Positions 58,960 through 64,000 of a stretch of 64,000 nt of DNA are shown piece after piece. This DNA is from Symbiodinium natans (taxonomy: Eukaryota > Sar > Dinophyceae > Suessiales > Symbiodiniaceae). Where the stretch lies: NCBI GenBank assembly GCA_905221605.1, contig CAJNDS010000053.1, positions 1 to 64,000 of the forward strand. Direction: 5' to 3'. The notes under the pieces are model-generated. The model had not been told where the DNA came from, did no database searches, and worked only from the letters and a program-made list of their open reading frames with translations. The translations under genes and the position numbers were made by a program. The number at the start of each line of letters is the position of its first letter. The first letter of the stretch is position 1.

Positions 58960-59355
58960 AGGGTTGAGGGTTTTTAGGGTGTAGGGTTTTTGGGGTTTTT
59001 TAGGGTTTAGGGTGTTTAGGGTTCAGGGTTTTTAGGGTTCAGGGTGTTTAGGGTTTAGGGTTTAGGGTTTAGGATTTTTAGGGTTTAGGGTGTTTAGGGT
59101 TTAGGGTTTTTAGGGTTTAGGGTTTTCGGGTCTAGGGTTTTTAGGGTTTTTGGGGTTTAGGGTTCTTAGGGTTTAGGGTTTTTAGGGTTTAGGGTTTTTA
59201 GGGCTTAGGGTTTTCAGGTTTTAGGGTTCAGGGTCTAGGGTTTTTAGGGTTTAGAGTTTTTAGGGTTTAGGGTTTTCAGGGTTTAGGGCTTTTCGGGTTT
59301 CGGTTTTTCAGGTTTAGGGTTTTTTGGGTGCAGGGTTTTTGGGGTTTAGGGTTGG
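58960..59355 (+). repeat. composite TTTTTAGGG / TTTAGGG array
   Basis: Alternating units of about 16 bp (gggtttttagggtttagg) with point variants. Another telomere-like higher-order form. Confidence 0.75.
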
Positions 59356-59374
59356 CTTAGTTAGACACGTCCCT

Positions 59375-59600
59375 AACGGGGCGGACCTGAAACGCACCTG
59401 CGCGCGTGCCGAAACGCGCCCGTGTACGCGCCGAAACGCATTCTGCAGGTGCCGAACGGCGGACCTGAAACGCACACCCCCGGACACGAAACGGCGGGCC
59501 CGAAACGCGCAGTGACCCAGGGTCGAGGGTCTGACAGTCCGTGGCAACGGGGGGGCCGCGCCAGCAAGCAAGCAACCAGTCTCTGCGCAAACTCCTTTAA
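59375..59600. other. GC-rich degenerate repeat
   Basis: Recurrent gcggacctgaaacgcac and gccgaaacgc motifs make several overlapping short ORFs on both strands. No gene is supported. Confidence 0.45.
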
Positions 59601-59669
59601 CAGTCCCCCCAGCCCTAAACCCTAAACCCTGAATCCCAAACCATAAACTCCAAACCTGGAATTCCCTAG

Positions 59670-59757
59670 CTCCCTGCTGAGAACCATTCGTCTCTGGGTC
59701 AGGACTGTGCGACTGGTGCGCCTGGCGCGGTCAGTGCGGTTAAGACCGGAGTTCAAG
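59670..59757 (+). CDS. voltage-gated channel exon, S4 voltage sensor
   Basis: Acceptor aattccctag or, 12 nt later, ctgctgag. Reads LLRTIRLWVRTVRLVRLARS, then VRLRPEFK. Arg at nearly every third position with hydrophobic residues between is the S4 signature. It appears to use a GA donor (GACACA), known for dinoflagellates, and then joins the next exon in frame. Confidence 0.7.
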
Positions 59758-59901
59758 GACACAGGGGGTTTGGGGCTGTACCGCCCAACAACACCCTAAA
59801 ACCCTAAAGTCCTAAAGTCCTCAGACCCTGAAACCGTAAACCCTAAAACCCCAAACCCCTAAAACCCCTCCCCTCCAAACCCCAAACTCCAAACCACGAA
59901 G

Positions 59902-59959
59902 GAGATGTGGATGTTGATCAAGGGCCTCACGGAGAGTGGCGAGACGTTGGTCTGGACCG
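59902..59959 (+). CDS. voltage-gated channel exon, S4-S5 linker
   Basis: Acceptor aaaccacgaag; EMWMLIKGLTESGETLVWT; donor GTCCTG. FKEMWMLIKGLTES matches the S4-S5 linker pattern of four-domain and single-domain cation channels. No S5, pore or S6 exon is identified in the remaining 4 kb, so the gene either continues beyond the window or is broken. Confidence 0.6.
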
Positions 59960-62170
59960 GTCCTGGTGTTTTTGGGTTTGGGGTGCAGATTTCGGGTGTA
60001 GGGCTGAAGGTGTAAGTTAGGGTTTAGGGTTTAGGGTTTAGGGTTTAGGGTTTAGGGTTTAGGGTTTAGGGTTTAGGGTTTAGGGTTTAGGGTTGAGACT
60101 TGAGGCCTCATGCACCCTTTGAGGCACCAGAATCCCTTGAAGGAACCGGGGGGTTTTCGAAGAGTGCCGGGTCTCTTTTTCGGGGTCAGTGTGAGGGTTT
60201 AGGGTTTAGGGTTTAGGGTTTAGGGTTTGGGCTTCTACGGTTCAAGGAACCATGTCGCTCCCCAATCGTTTGTTGGGGTTTGCCGGCGAAGCGCCCAACC
60301 CTAAACCCTAAACCCTAAACCCTAAACCCTAAACCCTAAACCCTAAACCCTAAACCCTAAACCCTAAACCCCAAAGCCCCCTCTCCCAAGCCACAGACAG
60401 CTCTAGAGCGCTGCCTCTCAACTTCGCAGTTTAGGGTCTAGGGTTTGGGGTCTAGGGTTTGGGGTTTAGGGTTTGGGGTTTAGGGTTTGGGGTTTAGGGT
60501 TTAGGGTTTAAGGTTTAAGGTTTGGGGTTTAGGGTTTAGGGTTTAGGGTTCTTGGATCACACGCAAACCGGCATCACAAAGGATGCGCTACCTAGCCTCG
60601 AAGGATGCACAACCGACACCTCTACTGAGTCCTAAGCCCTAAGCCCTAAGCCCTAAGCCCTAAGCCCTAAACCCTAAACCCTAAACCCTAAACCCTAGAC
60701 CCTAAGCCCTAAGCCCTAAACCCGGGGAACCCTGATAAGCCCTAAACCCTGAACCCTAGCGGCCCAAAACCTTAAACTGCTAAACCCCGGAGACCCTGAA
60801 CCCTAAACCCTAAACCCTAAACCCTAAACACTAGACCCGAAAGCCGAGACACTCCACTGTGCCTTGGACCCCAACAGGTTGTACCAATGGGCTTGGTGAC
60901 ACGTAAGGGTTAAGGCCTAAACCTGAACCCCTAGACCCTCAAGCCTAAACCCTAAACCCTAAACCCCAAACCCTAAACCCCAAACCCCAAACCCTACACC
61001 CCAAACCCTAAACCCCAAACCCCAAACCCCAAACCCTAAACCCTAAAACTCTTAAACCCCCCTAAGCCCTAAACCCTAAACCCTTAAACTCCTAAACCCC
61101 CTAAACCCTTAAGCTCCCAAACCCCTAACCCTAAACTCTAAACCCTAAACCCTTAAACTCTTAAACCGCTTAAACCCTGATCCTAAGCCCCGGTCGAGCT
61201 TTACTGCGCATGGCCTCTGGCGCGTCTGCGGCGCAGCCCGCAAGTGCTGATGGCGGCGCCGGCCCGCTTGTGGGAGGGTTTAGGGTTTAGGGTCTAGGGT
61301 TTGGGGTTTAGGGTTTGGGGTTTAGGGTTTGGGGTTTAGGGTTTAGGGTTTGGGGTTTAGGGTGTGCATGCGAGGTCGCGCGCTCGGGCGCGAAACGCCC
61401 GGGCCGCGCGCTCGCGTTGCCTGTAAACCCACGCCGGCCACCCGAACTATTCTCAATTAGGGTTTGGGGTTCACCCCCCCAACCCCCCTCAAGGGGGGCT
61501 CTTGCTTCACGGGTGGAAGCCCCTGCCTGGCTTTCGTATGTGTTGAAGGCGAGGTGCAGAAAACGCTTGGGGGTAGGTTTCCTGCCTTGCGGGCCGCCCT
61601 GAACCCTACATCCTGAATCCTAAATCCAGGCCCTGTAAATCCTAAAGCCCTAAAGACCCCCAGCCGAAATTCCTAGACCCCAAAAGGCCATGAACCCCCG
61701 ACAAAAACAGATGCGGACATGGTGTGAAAAAGGATAGCTCAGAAATGGTTTGGGAAAGGCTGAACAAACCAAAATCCGGAAATTATGGGGTCGTTTTTGC
61801 CATCCACTTCCTTGCAGACTTACAGCTGGAATCGGGTCCACTTTTGACCGGATCCTGGGGTACCCCTCACAAGGGCTTTCTCGTGGAACCAAAACGAGGT
61901 GTCCTAGACTGATGACTTCTAGACTTCTAGGGGTATGGACTTCACTTCAGGGTTTGAGGGTTCAGGGTTCAGGGTTGAGGGTTTGGGGCAACTTGCCTGC
62001 CAGGCAGACGTCGTCGCCCCTGCAGAAGGGGACTGGCTGCTTGCCCAAAGCCTTCCCTAAACCCCAAAGCACTGGAACCCTTAACCCCTTAACCCCTGAA
62101 CCTCTAACCCCTAAACCCTAAACCCTAAACCCAAAACTCCAATGCCCTAAGCCCTAAAGCCTAGAACCCT
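59960..62170. other. telomeric-tract-rich stretch with weak coding islands
   Basis: Possible islands: 60391-60427 (SSRALPLNFA, C tract before, G tract after), about 60843-60902 (STVPWTPTGCTNGLGD, donor GTAAGG) and about 61200-61272 (ASGASAAQPASADGGAGPLV, G tract after). None matches S5 or a pore, so the channel is not continued convincingly. 61700-61920 has an AT-richer unique segment without a clear frame. Confidence 0.35.
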
Positions 62171-62177
62171 AAATCAT

Positions 62178-62420
62178 CCTGGGCGGAAAAAATACGAATC
62201 AGAGACCAGAGGGTCGAATCAGAGACCAGACACACCGAATCAGAGACCAGGCTCAGAATCAGAGACCAGACAGGCAGAAACCGAGACCAGATTCCAGAAT
62301 CACCCCCCTCAGGATCAGAGACCAGACAGGGCCGAATCAGAGACCAGACAGGGCCGAATCAGAGACCGGACAGGGCCGAATCAGAGACCGGACAGGGTGG
62401 CATCCGAAACCAGAGGGACG
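62178..62420. repeat. 22-bp minisatellite
   Basis: Tandem units of aatcagagaccagacagggc-type sequence, more regular toward 62320-62400. Marks the end of the telomeric-tract region. Confidence 0.85.
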
Positions 62421-63455
62421 TCAAGGGAAACCAAAGGGTTGATTGTTGTAACCACTGGGTTGACCGTTTGGAAGCGATTCGTTTGAAGCAGGCTTGCCCG
62501 AGTAAAAAATACAAGCGGGGGGGTTGGGGGGGGCGCAGCCCCCCCCATTTGCCAAGACAATGCCCGCATCGTGGGTTTGGAAGCGATTCCCCCCCCATTT
62601 GCCAAGACAATGCCCGCATCGTGGGTTTGGAAGGGATTCGTTTGAAGCAGGCCTGCCCGAGGAAAAAGAAAAGCGGGGGGGTTGGGGGGGGCGCAGCCCC
62701 CCCCATTTGCCAACACAATGCCCGCGTCATGGGTTTGCAAGGGATTCGTTTGAAGCAGGCTTGCCCGAGTAAAAAATGGGTTTGGAACGGATTCTTTTGA
62801 AGCAGGCCTGCCCGAGTAAAAAAACGGTACAAAATAAAAGCGGGGGGGGGTTGCGGGGGGGGGGGGGGGGGGTTGCCCGAGTAAAAAATCAAAGCGGGGG
62901 GGTTGGGGGGGGGGGCGCAGCAACGCCCGCATCATGGGTTTGGAAGCGTTTCGTTTGAAGCAGGCTTGCCCGAGTCAAAAAAAGTGGTAACAAAATAAAA
63001 GCGGGGTGGTTGGGGGGGGCGGGGGGGCGCACCCCATTTGCAAACACAATGCTCGCATCATGGGTTTGGCAGGGATGCCTTTCAAGCAGGCTTGCCCGAG
63101 TAAACAAGACAAGCGGGGTGGGGGGGTTGGGGGGGGGGCGCAGCAGGTTTCTAAGGGATTCGTTTGAAGCAGGCTTGCCCGAGTATAAAATAAAAGCGGG
63201 GGGGTTGGGGTGCGCCCCCCCAGTTGCAAACACAATGCCCGCATCATGGTCACGGGTTTGGAAGGGCTTCGTTTGAAGCAGGCTTGCCCGACGAAAAGAA
63301 GGGCTTCGTTTCAAGCAGGCCTGCCCGAGTAAAAAAATAGAAGCGGGGGAGTTGGGGTGGGCGCAGCCCCCCCATTTGCAAACACAATGCCCGCATCATG
63401 GGTTTGGAAGGGATTCGTTTGAAACAGGCTTGCCCGAGCAAAAAACACAAGCGGG
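62421..63455. repeat. 100-115-bp tandem repeat with G/C runs
   Basis: The unit contains gattcgtttgaagcaggctt, gcccgagtaaaaaa, aagcggggggg, ttggggggggcgcagccccc and caatgcccgcatcatgggtt. About ten partial or complete copies with deletions. The minus-strand ORFs rich in LLQTNPFQT are repeat products. Confidence 0.85.
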
Positions 63456-64000
63456 CCGCTTGGGGGGGATCGGTCGTGTCACAGTTCGGGTTGGGTTGGT
63501 CGGGTCGGTCGGGTGGGCCCACGGTGCTGTTCGGGTCGTGGGGTTGCTCGGGTGCGGTCGGGTCAGGTAGACTCCTTTGGGGCCGGATGCTCGGTCGTGA
63601 GTCGGGTCACGGGTCGGTCGGGTTGGTCGGGTGGGTTGCTTGGTCAGGGCTCAGGGGCCGGTCGGGTGGGTCGGGTCGGCCGACAGCATTCTGCCACGAG
63701 GGTACGTCATGGTTCGGTCGGTTCGCCCACTGCTGAGAGTCCCTGGCTGCTTGGATTGGGTTGGTCGGGTTGGCTGGGTTGGTCGGGTCGATCGGCTTGG
63801 TCGGGGTGGTCGGGTGGGTCGGGTCCGGTTGCATTGGTCTGGTCGGGTCGGTCGGCTTGGTCGGCTCGGTCGTGTCACAGTTCAGGTTGGGTCGGTCGGG
63901 TCGGTCGGGTGGGCCCACGGTGCTGCTCGGGGCCGGTCGGGTGGGTCGGGTCGGGTTATAACTGCGCCACAGGACCGTGCCGACGGCATTCTGCCACGAG
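63456..64000. repeat. GGTCGGGT-rich array with 300-bp period
   Basis: Short GGTCGGGT/GGTTGGGT units. The blocks gtcgtgtcacagttcrggtt and cattctgccacgag recur about 300-400 bp apart (cattctgccacgag at 63687 and 63987), showing a higher-order repeat that continues past the window. Confidence 0.8.

Larger units (their letters stand above)
23958..62170 (+). repeat. dispersed G-strand telomeric tracts (TTTAGGG)n
   Basis: Tracts reading TTTAGGG on the + strand, with approximate limits: 23958-24077, 24764-24820, 25464-25529, 25899-25964, 26429-26460, 26493-26524, 26636-26670, 27239-27284, 28027-28040, 28409-28426, 29683-29768, 30230-30264, 32427-32463, 36117-36203, 40653-40706, 42108-42198, 43212-43515, 43648-43715, 44463-44562, 45919-45962, 48315-48372, 49069-49150, 49999-50070, 50787-50884, 51280-51322, 51767-51827, 52280-52345, 54027-54100, 54441-54580, 56722-56818, 57792-57863, 58160-58470, 58626-58660, 58960-59355, 60014-60094, 60194-60232, 60430-60553, 61275-61365 and 61950-61988. 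Variants include TTGAGGG, TTCAGGG and TTTAGGGG. Many begin within a few bases of an exon end. Confidence 0.9.
24552..62170 (-). repeat. dispersed C-strand telomeric tracts (CCCTAAA)n
   Basis: Tracts reading CCCTAAA on the + strand, with approximate limits: 24552-24638, 25092-25160, 25212-25378, 27014-27123, 27645-27696, 31319-31353, 33024-33135, 35636-35792, 36468-36530, 36871-36930, 37749-37818, 38083-38117, 38263-38346, 39154-39228, 40814-40934, 41657-41780, 41868-42030, 42840-43106, 44027-44396, 45692-45810, 46055-46150, 48142-48232, 48695-48990 (CCCTACA variant), 49255-49348, 49700-49915, 50210-50290, 50600-50720, 51176-51215, 51418-51512, 51596-51655, 52076-52152, 53876-53957, 55800-55902, 56200-56270, 56500-56610, 57555-57705, 57960-58077, 59611-59655, 59790-59885, 60297-60375, 60628-60835, 60910-61185 and 62040-62170. 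They usually lie upstream of an exon island. Confidence 0.9.

Noticed and set aside
23958-62170. Interpretation as a true chromosome end or as ligated telomere-capped mini-chromosomes
   Set aside because: Each unit C tract, coding, G tract does resemble a linear molecule with two telomeres, but successive tracts are separated by 100-700 bp of unique sequence and reading phase continues across several gaps, which fits introns better. Kept as the main competing explanation.
62359-63314. Minus-strand ORFs of 92-184 aa rich in Pro and LLQTNPFQT
   Set aside because: Produced by the G/C-homopolymer tandem repeat; translated repeats, not a gene.

Overview
The window looks like nuclear DNA of a dinoflagellate (species not determined). 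Four things point there: plant-type telomeric heptamers (TTTAGGG/CCCTAAA) in very large numbers; short exon-like islands, all on the + strand, whose apparent splice donors are GT, GC and sometimes GA; long GC-rich intron-poor ORFs with degenerate neighbours; and large simple-repeat arrays. These features fit published descriptions of dinoflagellate genomes, but the assignment is inference. I see no rRNA, tRNA, CRISPR array or bacterial operon structure.

Region 1 (about 0-19.1 kb) is compact and nearly free of introns. It holds, in order, a hypothetical protein (244-1644), a broken ORF (1840-2460), a 230-residue hypothetical protein (2896-3588), a stand-alone alpha/beta-hydrolase-like gene (3877-4746) and a giant multidomain ORF (5271 onward). 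The giant ORF combines a GT-A glycosyltransferase-like region, a second hydrolase-like region with a GFSAGS elbow, and the start of an UPF1-like superfamily 1 helicase. The helicase carries on in other frames to about 12.1 kb and is followed by a proline-rich linker and a 600-residue C-terminal region. Several frame breaks show that this locus is at least partly decaying. A 1.58-kb segment (12473-14050) is repeated in inverted orientation at 17104-18678. The two arms carry different indels, and degenerate hydrolase copies lie between them. A fragment resembling the Rep-type SF3 helicase fold abuts the outer edge of the inverted arm (18679-19116).

Region 2 (19.3-23.4 kb) is satellite DNA: a GGTTTCC-type minisatellite, a 2.8-kb GTGAGC/GTGAGA hexamer array, and three tandem 287-288-bp units plus a diverged fourth copy.

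Region 3 (23.9-62.2 kb) is the striking part. More than 60 telomeric-repeat tracts on both strands are dispersed at 0.2-1 kb intervals. Between them lie exon-sized coding islands, nearly all readable on the + strand. Repeatedly the order is CCCTAAA tract, AG, exon, GT(TTAGGG) tract, so introns tend to begin with the G-rich strand and end with the C-rich strand. Reading phases agree across several of these introns. Recognisable pieces include a voltage-gated cation channel cut into very small exons (52.4-60.0 kb, S1-S4 and the S4-S5 linker), a zinc-binding/TPR-like gene (39.2-40.0 kb), an ankyrin-like exon (40.2 kb), membrane-anchor exons (31.0-31.5 kb) and a three-exon gene starting with ATG at 31978. 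Many introns also carry MITE-like inverted-repeat hairpins, and several are flanked by direct duplications of exon sequence, as expected of introner-like insertions.

Region 4 (62.2-64 kb) changes to other tandem arrays: a 22-bp minisatellite, a 100-115-bp G/C-homopolymer-rich unit, and a GGTCGGGT-rich array with a 300-bp higher-order period.

Exon calls rest on open reading frame, protein-like composition, AG/GT-GC-GA boundaries and phase. Without transcripts or similarity searches, individual boundaries may be off.
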